NCBI GenBank assembly: GCA_002418835.1 | Contig: DIEX01000019.1 | Location: forward strand, 300,680-364,679 | Length of the DNA stretch: 64,000 nt | Direction: 5' to 3' | Source: Spirochaetia bacterium UBA5763 | Lineage (GTDB): Bacteria; Spirochaetota; UBA4802; UBA5550 | Part shown: one piece after another, positions 1-7,635 of the stretch | How the letters are laid out: each line of letters begins with the position of its first letter | How positions within the stretch are numbered: position 1 is the first letter of the stretch | Notes under the pieces: model-generated | Databases searched by the model: none | Told to the model about the DNA's origin: nothing | The model's input: the letters and a program-made list of their open reading frames with translations, nothing else | Position numbers and translations under genes: made by a program

Positions 1-2
1 TG

Positions 3-947
3 CCGTCGGTGTGGAGTCTTTTCCTCCGTTATGCACAGCTTAATGTTTTTGAAAAGATATACTTTTTTGCTTACGTTGCGGGGACATGCTTTCTGTTCGT
101 AAAAGCAAAATCTATAAAGATGGACGAGAAGGTTAAGTCGCTCCTGATTATCCCGCTTGCTTTTTTTGTGCTGCTTACATTCGCAGTGAAGAGCATCAGC
201 CCGGCAGTGCCCGCGATGTCATTTAATCCGAGGCACCTTGTTCCAGCTGCACCTTTTATGAGTTTTATTATATCCTACGCTCTTATCGTGGTTTTCGGTT
301 CTTTACGGAAACAGGAGAAGAGTGTTCCTGCTTCTGAAGAGGAAGGGGCTCATGTTAAAATATATGCGGGTATAACCGGCGTGCTGTCTGTTTTAAGCTT
401 AGTTGTGGTTATGATTGTTCTTCCGCATTTTCCGCAGGCTGCGAGAAACAGTTTTTTCGGCGAGCATCCGCTGTGGGCTACTTTTCAGTTTCATACTATT
501 CTGAATAATGCGTATAAGAGCGGTATACCTGTTATACAGGAGAAAGTTGTTGCTGACAGATGGAAGAAGCCGGTTGATGCAGTTCAGGCATATTTAGATA
601 AAGGCCTGACTCTTCAGGATGCATGTGAAAAGGCTAAGGTTCTTGAGAAAGATTATATTTACTGCCTGAGCCGTGTACAGGCGGGTGATTATAAAACATT
701 TAAGATTTTCACACATATTTTCTGGGATGGTGATTTTAGTTCTAAAGAGAAGATAACTCTGCCGGAGATGGAGGAGTTAACAATTAAAAACAGGGCTATC
801 GGTTTTACTGTGAATGACGAAGTAAAGAAACAACCGGATTATAAGATAAAATTGTTCAGTAACCAGGAAAATCCTGTAGTTGTAATGTATGAAAAACCGA
901 TTCGTGTTAAACAGATGAAATTAAAAGATTTTTTAAATCATAATTAA
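3..947 (+). CDS. Membrane glycosyltransferase-like protein, 3' part only
   Basis: The reading frame is open to the left edge, so this is the C-terminal part of a longer protein; the GTG at position 9 is probably not the true start. About 110 residues hold several hydrophobic segments, with a short basic/acidic linker between two of them, followed by a soluble C-terminal domain of about 170 residues. This layout (multi-pass membrane part then a small extracytoplasmic domain) is typical of dolichyl-phosphate-mannose-type (GT39/PMT_2) glycosyltransferases, and the two GT39-like genes at 10642-13898 have the same plan. The catalytic N-terminal loop with its acidic residues lies outside the window, so the family call is an inference. 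It runs in the same direction as the following FrhB and methyltransferase genes. Confidence 0.45.
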   Translation, partial: PSVWSLFLRYAQLNVFEKIYFFAYVAGTCFLFVKAKSIKMDEKVKSLLIIPLAFFVLLTFAVKSISPAVPAMSFNPRHLVPAAPFMSFIISYALIVVFGSLRKQEKSVPASEEEGAHVKIYAGITGVLSVLSLVVVMIVLPHFPQAARNSFFGEHPLWATFQFHTILNNAYKSGIPVIQEKVVADRWKKPVDAVQAYLDKGLTLQDACEKAKVLEKDYIYCLSRVQAGDYKTFKIFTHIFWDGDFSSKEKITLPEMEELTIKNRAIGFTVNDEVKKQPDYKIKLFSNQENPVVVMYEKPIRVKQMKLKDFLNHN

Positions 948-972
948 AATAAAATGAGGAAAATATTCAGTT

Positions 973-2340
973 ATGGCTGAGACAACTAAATATGATTTTA
1001 ATGATTTAACAGTAAAACTCGGCGGTAATAAGATGCCGCTGTGTAATTTCTGCGGTACCTGCATTGGTCTATGCCCCACGGGCGCATTGACACCTTATTA
1101 TGAAAGCGGTAAGCCTGTATTTGATGCGTCTAAATGTACCAGATGCGGACTCTGTTATAAGCACTGTCAGGGTATTAGAGTGGATTTCGCTGAACTTGAC
1201 AATACCTTCAAAGGCGGGAAAAAATACGATAAGTATATAAAAAGTTATAATCAATGTTATCTTGCTCACTCCGGCAATGATCCTGTACGGAGGAAAGGTT
1301 CATCGGGTGGAAGTGTCACTACACTGCTTGTATATATGCTTGAAAAGAAACTTGTTGATGGAGTAATTATTCCGAGGCCGAAACCTGATCAGAAGTGGCT
1401 CTTCAGGCCGGAAATAGTTACTGATGTCAAAACTGTTAAGGCATCCTCTCAATCAAAGTATTGTCTTATCCCGACAAACGAGATACTGAATTCACTGAAA
1501 GATAAAAAAGGGAAATACGCCATTGTAGCTCTCCCTTGTCAGATACACAGCATAAGAAAACTGCAGAATGAAGGGAACAAAAACGCGAAGAAACTGGAAT
1601 ATATACTGGCCTTAATCTGCGGGCACAACATGGAATATGGCGCTACAGTGTTCGGAATGAAGAAAGTAAATATTACGAAGGAAGATGTAATTGATATAAA
1701 ATACAGGGAGTACGCTGACTGGCCTGGAGGACTCTCTTTCCATCTGAAAAACGGCGAAAATAAAGGGATCAATTTTTTCAACTATCATTACCTGAACGCG
1801 GTATACCTTCCGAACAGGTGCAGGCTCTGCCCTGACTATTACGGTAATTACTCCGATATAAGTTTTGGTGATTCATGGCTCGAACGGCTTCTTGGCAGAG
1901 GGATGAACGAGAAGGGTATCCCTAAAGGGTGGTCCAGTATTATTGCCAAAACTGATAAAGGCCTGGCACTCCTTAAAGCTGCAGAAAAGGACAAAGCTAT
2001 ACATCTCGAAGAGATAGAACCTGCAGAAGTCCATGAATCTTTTCCGTTTAATATTTCGTATAAGCTGAACGGTATTTTTATTCGTTTAAAATTTGCCTTG
2101 AAGAAACCTGAATATATCGGACTGGAAAAACCGGAAAAACTGGATAGATATCTTTACCACTTTATCTATAATATAATTCTGGTCAGCGGTTCATCAAAAG
2201 TTTTCAGGTTTTTACTGATGCTTATGCCTCTGAATTTTAATCTTTTTCTTATAAAGAATTTTAAGAAGCTTATGGGATATAAACCAAACGCCCGGGATCA
2301 TATTCTTAAATATAATGAAAAATCTAATATTTTTAAATAA
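973..2340 (+). CDS. FrhB-family (coenzyme F420 hydrogenase/dehydrogenase beta subunit-like) iron-sulfur protein
   Basis: 455 residues. The N-terminus has two ferredoxin-type [4Fe-4S] motifs: CNFCGTCIGLCP (about residues 24-35) and CTRCGLCYKHC (about 55-65). Then come the FrhB N- and C-domains, recognisable from RKGSSGGSVTTLL, the ALPCQIHSIRKLQ segment, the CGHNMEYGAT segment and a C-terminal CRLCPDYYG...DISFGDSW block. Members of this family are flavin and iron-sulfur oxidoreductase subunits; besides F420 enzymes, many sit in polysaccharide gene clusters with undefined redox roles. The neighbours (glycosyltransferase, methyltransferase) fit the polysaccharide-associated kind rather than an F420 enzyme. 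Starts at ATG 973 after an AGGA-like site. The last ~90 residues are hydrophobic/basic and look membrane-associated. Confidence 0.8.
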   Translation: MAETTKYDFNDLTVKLGGNKMPLCNFCGTCIGLCPTGALTPYYESGKPVFDASKCTRCGLCYKHCQGIRVDFAELDNTFKGGKKYDKYIKSYNQCYLAHSGNDPVRRKGSSGGSVTTLLVYMLEKKLVDGVIIPRPKPDQKWLFRPEIVTDVKTVKASSQSKYCLIPTNEILNSLKDKKGKYAIVALPCQIHSIRKLQNEGNKNAKKLEYILALICGHNMEYGATVFGMKKVNITKEDVIDIKYREYADWPGGLSFHLKNGENKGINFFNYHYLNAVYLPNRCRLCPDYYGNYSDISFGDSWLERLLGRGMNEKGIPKGWSSIIAKTDKGLALLKAAEKDKAIHLEEIEPAEVHESFPFNISYKLNGIFIRLKFALKKPEYIGLEKPEKLDRYLYHFIYNIILVSGSSKVFRFLLMLMPLNFNLFLIKNFKKLMGYKPNARDHILKYNEKSNIFK

Positions 2341-2415
2341 TAGTTTGAATATAATTCACATGCTGCATAACAGGTTATAATTGAATAAAATAAAAGCAGG
2401 TTTAGATTAAATATT

Positions 2416-3216
2416 ATGAGTAAACAATACTATTTTACCTTGAAAGGATTCTGGGGGAGGGTGCGCGATGAGTATAATTACTATACAAAGAGACCCTGGA
2501 ATCTGCAGCAGGTAGGTGAATTCTGGGACACGGTAGATGATTACGATGAGGTAAATGAGCAGCTTTATACATACTTCAGAAGATTCACCAACTCCTATGA
2601 TCTGGCTCTCAAACATCTGAAAAATGATAAATACAAAATGCTTGATGTACAGGCAAGAAGCGGCAAGGGGAGCCTTTTCTGGCATGAGATGGGGAAAATC
2701 AGAAGTTCGGTCTGTGTGGATTTTTCTGATTATTTAATTTCTCTGGCAGACAGAAGATTAAAGAACAGCGGATTGAAATATAAAAACGTCAAGGTTCTCG
2801 ATTTCCCTCTCCCTTTTAAAAACGGCGAGTTTGATCTGGTCTGCTCCTACGAAACTATTGAGCACATTTATGATTTCCGTACTTTCTTTGATGAGCTGGT
2901 GCGCGTTTTAAGCAGTGACGGGATTCTCATTCTCACATGTCCAAACCGTGCGTGGGAATGGGTGCACTGGCTCACAGCAGCAATCAATATAAATCACAGC
3001 GAAGGGCCTCACCGCTTTTTAAAAAGAAGCGAGCTCATGGAATGCTTTAGAAAAAATAACATGAAGATTCTGGAGGAGAACAGCACAATTATCCTTCCGT
3101 TTAACAATAAGCTCTCAGTGTCAATTGACAGATTCATGGAAAAATATCTTCCGCAGTTTATAAAAAGCATGATTGCTTTAAGAAGAACATTTATAATGGT
3201 CAAAGGGGATAGTTAA
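2416..3216 (+). CDS. Class I SAM-dependent methyltransferase
   Basis: 266 residues, Methyltransf_11-like. A degenerate SAM-binding motif I is seen at LDVQARSGKGSLFW (about residues 76-89), followed by the acidic loop VCVDFSD (about 100), then FDLVCSYETIEHIYD (about 138-152), where the ETIEH stretch is the usual motif before strand 4, and a motif III-like VLSSDGILILTCPN. Motif I lacks the common GxGxG pattern (ARSGKG instead), which suggests a divergent enzyme. The target cannot be read from sequence; the glycan locus around it suggests a sugar or lipid-linked saccharide. It is 75 nt downstream of the FrhB gene and ends 7 nt before the next start, so the three are probably one transcript. Confidence 0.75.
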   Translation: MSKQYYFTLKGFWGRVRDEYNYYTKRPWNLQQVGEFWDTVDDYDEVNEQLYTYFRRFTNSYDLALKHLKNDKYKMLDVQARSGKGSLFWHEMGKIRSSVCVDFSDYLISLADRRLKNSGLKYKNVKVLDFPLPFKNGEFDLVCSYETIEHIYDFRTFFDELVRVLSSDGILILTCPNRAWEWVHWLTAAININHSEGPHRFLKRSELMECFRKNNMKILEENSTIILPFNNKLSVSIDRFMEKYLPQFIKSMIALRRTFIMVKGDS

Positions 3217-3223
3217 CTGACAG

Positions 3224-3868
3224 GTGAAAAAAATTTTCATTTATATTCCGGCTCTGCTCATGGTTTATATGCTGGCTTTTATATTACTGGAATATCATGC
3301 TGCGCAGAATTTTTCCGGATATGAACAGCATGCCGGTAAGAATATTGATGCGCTTGTCGTTTTCTTCGGTGATTTTGATGATGATGGAAATATTTCAGAG
3401 GAGTCACGTAGAAGGCTGTATTTTGCGGTTGATCTCTATAAAAACGGAACCGGGAAAAATATTATATTCGTCGGCGGCTGGAGGCCATTAAAGAATCTTT
3501 ACGGCTCAGCACTGATGGCAAAGATGGCTGCGGAGATGGGTGTCAGGCCGTCTGATATTTTTTATGACATGACCTCCAGGGACACAATCAATAACTGGAG
3601 AGAAGCTGAAAAAATTATTAAAGGGCATAACTTTAAAAAAGTTATTCTGGTCTCTTCAGTTTTTCATCTGATGAGAATAGAAAAAATGATAGATATTGAA
3701 GATGATATCACTGCTTTTTTGGCAGCGTATAAAGAAGATGCGGCAACACCCTCGAAAAGTTTTCTGGACAGTTTCTCGGAATATAATTATAATGTAGCAT
3801 CAATACTTACATATCTTGTTTTCCCTTCAGGTTTATACCAGCTGACTATCGGTAAGTTACGGAATTGA
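3224..3868 (+). CDS. DUF218 / YdcF-SanA-ElyC family membrane-anchored protein
   Basis: 214 residues beginning with GTG. The N-terminus is a single hydrophobic anchor (about residues 4-23). The DUF218 domain follows: DALVVFFGDF near residue 42, then the IIFVGGWRP turn (about 80), the SALMAKMAAEMGV helix with a conserved glutamate-type position, the DTINNWREAEKII segment and KVILVSSVFHLMRIEKM (about 140-156), which matches the family pattern of a strand followed by a His-Met-Arg helix. Known members (SanA, ElyC, YdcF of E. coli) act in envelope physiology; ElyC affects peptidoglycan and undecaprenyl-phosphate-linked polymers. Location in a glycan locus is consistent. The start follows the methyltransferase stop by only 7 nt. 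Confidence 0.75.
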   Translation: MKKIFIYIPALLMVYMLAFILLEYHAAQNFSGYEQHAGKNIDALVVFFGDFDDDGNISEESRRRLYFAVDLYKNGTGKNIIFVGGWRPLKNLYGSALMAKMAAEMGVRPSDIFYDMTSRDTINNWREAEKIIKGHNFKKVILVSSVFHLMRIEKMIDIEDDITAFLAAYKEDAATPSKSFLDSFSEYNYNVASILTYLVFPSGLYQLTIGKLRN

Positions 3869-3897
3869 TAATTAGACCTGGTTTGGTTTAATATTTT

Positions 3898-3971
3898 AAA
3901 TGAGGTTTAAAGGGCAAAACCCCTTAAAAAGCCCCGCAGGGGCTCCCCGATAAATGCGGGACGCAGTCTCA
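3898..3971. repeat. Dispersed GC-rich hairpin repeat, copy A
   Basis: A 74-bp intergenic block in an otherwise AT-rich gap. It contains nested hairpins around CCCCTTAAAAAGCCCC and GCAGGGGCT, and ends in GCAGTCTC. An inverted-orientation copy with the same order of blocks lies at 37127-37198: AAATGRGGTTT, a CCCCTTAAAAAGCCCC core, GCAGGGGCT and TGCGGG. The copies differ by small indels. It could act as a transcription terminator after the DUF218 gene, or be a mobile REP-like element. Confidence 0.7.
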
Positions 3972-4000
3972 AATATCATATATTAGAGTAGGCATTTAAA

Positions 4001-4999
4001 TTGAAAAAAAAGATTAAATATCTGAATTTTATCGGCCTGTTGTTACTGGCTGTGATCCTCTGGAAAATTGATTTTAACGAGGTGATCCAGCATTTAAAAA
4101 ATGTCAACTACTGGTACCTGCTGCTTGCTTACCCTTTTTTAATGCTTAATATATCTTTAAAATCCATAAGATGGAATTTTTTAATGAGGAGCCAGGGTGT
4201 TCATCTCCCTATACCAAAGACGTTTTATGTCTATCTCTGGGGTTATTATTTCGGGACAGTTACACCTGGAAGAGTCGGGGAGATATCAAAGGCCATATAT
4301 TTTCAGGACAAATTCGAAAATCTGGGGAGAGGATTCGTTTCTGTTGTTGTTGACAGACTTTATGATATAGGTATACGCGTTGCTCTCCTCTTTATTCTTT
4401 ATCCTTTATATAGTAATCTTTTTGAATTCAGATTTATCGGTTTCATGATTATGCTTGTTATGGCAGGAGCCGGGGGCATAATTCTGATTAGAATGAAGTC
4501 TATCCGAAATATTGTTTCCAGGTTGAGTGAGTTCGTAATTCCCAAAAAATTTTATCCGGTAATCAAGAGCAACATCTCCGGTTTTATTAATGATATGGTT
4601 ACTATGATTACCAGTATTAAAGTTGTAAGTGTATCTGCTATGATAACTTTCGTGAGCTATCTGTTTTATTTTATAATGGCTTACTCAATTCAGAAGAGCT
4701 TCAATATTGAAATGAATTTTACGTATAATATTTTATGTGTTGTGCTCACAAGCCTTGCTGCTGTAGTCCCTATTTCAATCTCCGGCCTTGGAGTCAGAGA
4801 GGCTGTTATGATTTATCTGTTCAGCAATATTGGCCTGGGGAAAGAGGCTGCGGTATTGTTCTCGTTATCTTTTTTCGCGTTAAACCCCATACTGGCTATT
4901 CATGGCTGGGTTGTTAATACTTTCATGATGTTTACAAAACCCGGAAATAGAGAGGATATTTCAGAAGAAATATCGGATATCCCTGAAAAACAGGAATAA
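4001..4999 (+). CDS. LPG_synthase_TM (UPF0104/YbhN-AglD type) integral membrane protein
   Basis: 332 residues, starting at TTG 4001. Eight or so hydrophobic segments run through the protein. Family landmarks are visible: SLKSIRWNFLMRSQG near residues 53-68, TPGRVGEISKAIYF (about 87-100), and the late SISGLGVREAVMIYLFS block (about 258-275), matching the GxGxREAxL motif of the lysylphosphatidylglycerol synthetase membrane domain. It lacks the cytoplasmic DUF2156/tRNA-using domain of MprF, so it is the stand-alone flippase-like or glycan-associated type often found next to GT2 enzymes, as here with the gene at 5093. The C-terminus is charged and cytoplasmic. Function is inferred as lipid or lipid-linked glycan handling. 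Confidence 0.8.
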   Translation: MKKKIKYLNFIGLLLLAVILWKIDFNEVIQHLKNVNYWYLLLAYPFLMLNISLKSIRWNFLMRSQGVHLPIPKTFYVYLWGYYFGTVTPGRVGEISKAIYFQDKFENLGRGFVSVVVDRLYDIGIRVALLFILYPLYSNLFEFRFIGFMIMLVMAGAGGIILIRMKSIRNIVSRLSEFVIPKKFYPVIKSNISGFINDMVTMITSIKVVSVSAMITFVSYLFYFIMAYSIQKSFNIEMNFTYNILCVVLTSLAAVVPISISGLGVREAVMIYLFSNIGLGKEAAVLFSLSFFALNPILAIHGWVVNTFMMFTKPGNREDISEEISDIPEKQE

Positions 5000-5041
5000 T
5001 ACCTGTTTTTGAAAGCCTTATAATTATCTTGACATATAGCG

Positions 5042-5057
5042 AAGTGATTATTCACTT
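5042..5057. promoter_or_regulatory. Small inverted repeat before the GT2 gene
   Basis: AAGTGA and TCACTT face each other across 4 nt, 36 nt upstream of the ATG at 5093. A TTGACA hexamer lies just before it (5029-5034), but no good -10 stands at the right distance, so the promoter call is not made. It may be a small operator or a hairpin in the leader. Confidence 0.25.
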
Positions 5058-5092
5058 TTAATTATACTGAATTTTAGAAAACAGAGGAATCA

Positions 5093-5968
5093 ATGAAAGC
5101 AGGATTAACACTCGTAGTTCCAGTATATAATGAAATAGGTGCCATCGAAAACAGTATTATCCATTTGAAAGAGATTAAAAAGAACTGCAGGGACTTCAAC
5201 TTCGAAATTATCATAGTGAATGACGGCTCCACTGATGGGACTGAAAATATACTGAAAGGTATTTCCAGAGATAAAGACCTGAAAGTGGTTCATCACATTA
5301 AAAACCGCGGTTATGGAGCTGCTTTAAAAACCGGGATTAAAGCTTCACAATATCCATATATAGCAATAACAGATGCTGATGCGACTTATCCTGATGAACG
5401 TATCCCCGAATTCTTTCGTGATGTAATTGAAAATGACCTTGATATGCTGGTGGGCGCAAGGACCGGAGAATCTGTCAAAATTCCTCTTATAAGGAAGCCC
5501 CCGAAGTGGGTTATAAACCAGCTGGCTAATTTTATGACCGGGACTAAAATTCCAGATCTGAATTCAGGTCTCAGAATTATGAAAAAAGAAGTTGTGGAGA
5601 GGTTTATACATTTTCTCCCCGAAGGATTCTCGTTTACTTCAACAATAACGATTTCAATGCTTGCAAAAGGATATCAGGTGAAGTATGTTCCTATTAATTA
5701 TCACCAGAGGAAGGGGAAGTCTAAAATAAGGCCCTTCTATGATACTCTGAATTTTGTTAAGCTTATTATACGCACTGTTATGTTTTTTGATCCGCTTAAG
5801 GTTTTTCTTCCGATAAGTTTCCCTCTTCTTTTCGGCGGTATGATCATGATCCTGGTACAGTTGATACTTTATAAAAATATCGACACGATATCAGTATTGA
5901 TTACATTATCGGGACTTAATATACTCACGGTGGGTATGCTTGCGGAGATGATCGCAAATAAAAATTAA
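5093..5968 (+). CDS. GT2 family glycosyltransferase, polyprenyl-phosphate sugar transferase type
   Basis: 291 residues. The GT-A fold is clear: LVVPVYNE (about residues 7-14), IIIVNDGSTDGT (about 39-50), GYGAALKTGI (about 75-84), then the DXD-like ITDADATYPDERIP (about 97-110). Two hydrophobic segments near the C-terminus (about 238-285) anchor it in the membrane, as in DPM1/ArnC-like enzymes that load sugars onto polyprenyl phosphate. It has a good ribosome site (AGAGGA) 8 nt before ATG 5093. It would provide the lipid-linked sugar donor that GT39-like membrane enzymes such as 10642-13898 use; that link is inference. Confidence 0.87.
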   Translation: MKAGLTLVVPVYNEIGAIENSIIHLKEIKKNCRDFNFEIIIVNDGSTDGTENILKGISRDKDLKVVHHIKNRGYGAALKTGIKASQYPYIAITDADATYPDERIPEFFRDVIENDLDMLVGARTGESVKIPLIRKPPKWVINQLANFMTGTKIPDLNSGLRIMKKEVVERFIHFLPEGFSFTSTITISMLAKGYQVKYVPINYHQRKGKSKIRPFYDTLNFVKLIIRTVMFFDPLKVFLPISFPLLFGGMIMILVQLILYKNIDTISVLITLSGLNILTVGMLAEMIANKN

Positions 5969-5997
5969 GCAATAGTTCGATTGATTCGAAATGTTGG

Positions 5998-6019
5998 CCG
6001 GGTACTATTGAGTGCCCGG
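5998..6019 (+). terminator. Hairpin terminator after the GT2 gene
   Basis: CCGGGTAC and GTGCCCGG form an 8-bp stem (one G-U pair) with a 6-nt loop, starting 30 nt past the GT2 stop. Only a weak T-rich tail follows (TTATATAAATT), so termination is plausible but not certain. It would separate the glycan operon from the VTC gene cluster. Confidence 0.45.
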
Positions 6020-6130
6020 TTATATAAATTATGAATGAGCATTACATCCTCTTTCCCATAAAAAAATGTATCCGGAAATCGACTTTTGTATCTTCAAAAA
6101 ATACTTGTAATCATCTATTATAAATAGTTT

Positions 6131-6880
6131 TTGACTAATTACGATAAAAAACTATTATTTTCAGCAATATATAGTAACTCAGAAATGATAATCAATAATA
6201 CAGTTGAACATGAACTGAAATATATAATAAACAATACCCGCTCGGTTGATATTATCGGATGGCTATCCAGGTATTGTGAACCTGATCCTGAATTTCCTCA
6301 GGGGATCATTTCAAGCATATACTATGATACTATGCAGTGGAAATATCTTGATCAGAAATTTAACAGTTTTTATCTGAAAACCAAGGTGAGGCTCAGATGG
6401 TATTCAGATCTTCAGTACAACTATCATTACGATGCGGCATTTGTTGAGGTTAAATACAAAATTGGCTCAAGAAGGGATAAGGCAAGAGTAATTTCTCCAT
6501 ATAAAGGCGGGGAGATAGCTAATATGCCCCTTGAAGACGGAAGGCTATTAAGGATGCCGGCACTGCTGAGCAGTAAAGGTGTAGTGGTTAAGGATAAGCT
6601 TCTCCCGGCATTTCAGATTACTTACAAACGGTTCAGGTACATTGATCCGTATTCCGGATCCCGTATATGTTTTGACTTTGATATTCATTCGCCAAGAACC
6701 AACAGGATAATGATTCCCTATATGAGTTCTGTAATGCTTCAGACTGCGGTATTTGAAGTTAAGGGAGGGGAGAACGAGCTTCCGCCATCATTATATCCGC
6801 TCACTGACATGGGTTTAAGAAAATCAGCATTTTCAAAATACAGCGCGTGTTATCAGAAACTTACACGGCGCCATTATTGA
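6131..6880 (+). CDS. VTC-domain protein (polyphosphate polymerase-like)
   Basis: 249 residues from TTG 6131, or 231 from ATG 6185; neither has a convincing ribosome site. The VTC fold is shown by VEHELKYIINN at the start, SSIYYDTMQWKYLDQK (about residues 56-71), KTKVRLRWY (about 78-86), where alternating basic residues line the tunnel in this family, VEVKYKIGSRRDKAR (about 98-112), and the late FEVKG strand (about 212). In yeast Vtc4 this tunnel domain makes polyphosphate from ATP. Bacterial genes of this type usually stand beside DUF4956 and CotH genes, exactly as here, and their real product is not settled. No SPX domain is present. Confidence 0.82.
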   Translation: MTNYDKKLLFSAIYSNSEMIINNTVEHELKYIINNTRSVDIIGWLSRYCEPDPEFPQGIISSIYYDTMQWKYLDQKFNSFYLKTKVRLRWYSDLQYNYHYDAAFVEVKYKIGSRRDKARVISPYKGGEIANMPLEDGRLLRMPALLSSKGVVVKDKLLPAFQITYKRFRYIDPYSGSRICFDFDIHSPRTNRIMIPYMSSVMLQTAVFEVKGGENELPPSLYPLTDMGLRKSAFSKYSACYQKLTRRHY

Positions 6881-6905
6881 TATTACACAAATTACAGGTA
6901 AAGGT

Positions 6906-7625
6906 GTGCTTATGGATTTATCTTATGAAAAAATAACTTCTATTCTACTGAAAGGTTTCGGAAGTCAGAAGATGGAGGATATCGGGTTTCTGCCATTTCT
7001 TATGCTCCTGATGCTTTCTCTTATTGCAGCGATGATTGTATCTTATCTGTATCTCAAATTTTACAAGAACAGGGCAACAGGGAGTCAGATCCACAGGGCG
7101 TTCCCGCTGCTTGGTGTTGCCATTACCGGCATTTTTATATGCATACAGTTTTCTCTTCCTCTTTCTCTCGGACTACTCGGTGCACTTTCAATAGTAAGAT
7201 TCAGGACTCCGATAAAAGAACCGGAAGAGATCGGATTTATAATGATAGTGGTTGCGACTTCTATCTGTTGTGCGACATTTAATATTCTATTTCTCGGTAT
7301 AATACTTCTGGTCACATTTATCGGGCTTCTTATATTGCAGAGCGGGCCGAGGTTTCTTAAAGGGCGGCTTAATGACGGGATGCTTATTCTCACTGTGCCT
7401 GCTGGTGAATACAATGGCAAAGCCGGAGACATTTTCAGCTATCTTAAGAAAACGCTCCCTGCGGGTAAGATTGAAAGCATTACTGAAAATCAGGGGGAAT
7501 CTGTAATCTCCTACAGTTTCAGTACAATTGAAGATGATATGATTCTTAAAATCAAACAGGAACTTGCTGCTATATCGCAACAGATAAGCTCAAGTTTCTT
7601 TTTCAACAGGATCGGGGATATCTGA
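6906..7625 (+). CDS. DUF4956 integral membrane protein
   Basis: 239 residues; the start is GTG 6906 or ATG 6912, both served by an AGGTAAAGG stretch. The N-terminal half has about four transmembrane segments. The family signature LGLLGALSIVRFRTPIKEPEEIGFIMIVVA (split by me: LGALSIVRFR then IKEPEEI) lies around residues 90-120. A soluble C-terminal domain of about 90 residues follows. It starts 26 nt after the VTC gene and ends 11 nt before the CotH gene, so the three are co-transcribed. DUF4956 proteins are the membrane partner of VTC-domain proteins; transport or anchoring of the polymer is an inference. Confidence 0.82.
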   Translation: MLMDLSYEKITSILLKGFGSQKMEDIGFLPFLMLLMLSLIAAMIVSYLYLKFYKNRATGSQIHRAFPLLGVAITGIFICIQFSLPLSLGLLGALSIVRFRTPIKEPEEIGFIMIVVATSICCATFNILFLGIILLVTFIGLLILQSGPRFLKGRLNDGMLILTVPAGEYNGKAGDIFSYLKKTLPAGKIESITENQGESVISYSFSTIEDDMILKIKQELAAISQQISSSFFFNRIGDI

Positions 7626-7635
7626 CAGAGAACAG

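Noticed and set aside
973..2340. F420-dependent hydrogenase subunit
   Set aside because: There are no other F420 or hydrogenase genes nearby; FrhB-like proteins are common in polysaccharide loci.
5029..5068. sigma70 promoter TTGACA ... TATACT before the GT2 gene
   Set aside because: The spacing is 28 nt, far outside the 16-18 nt range.
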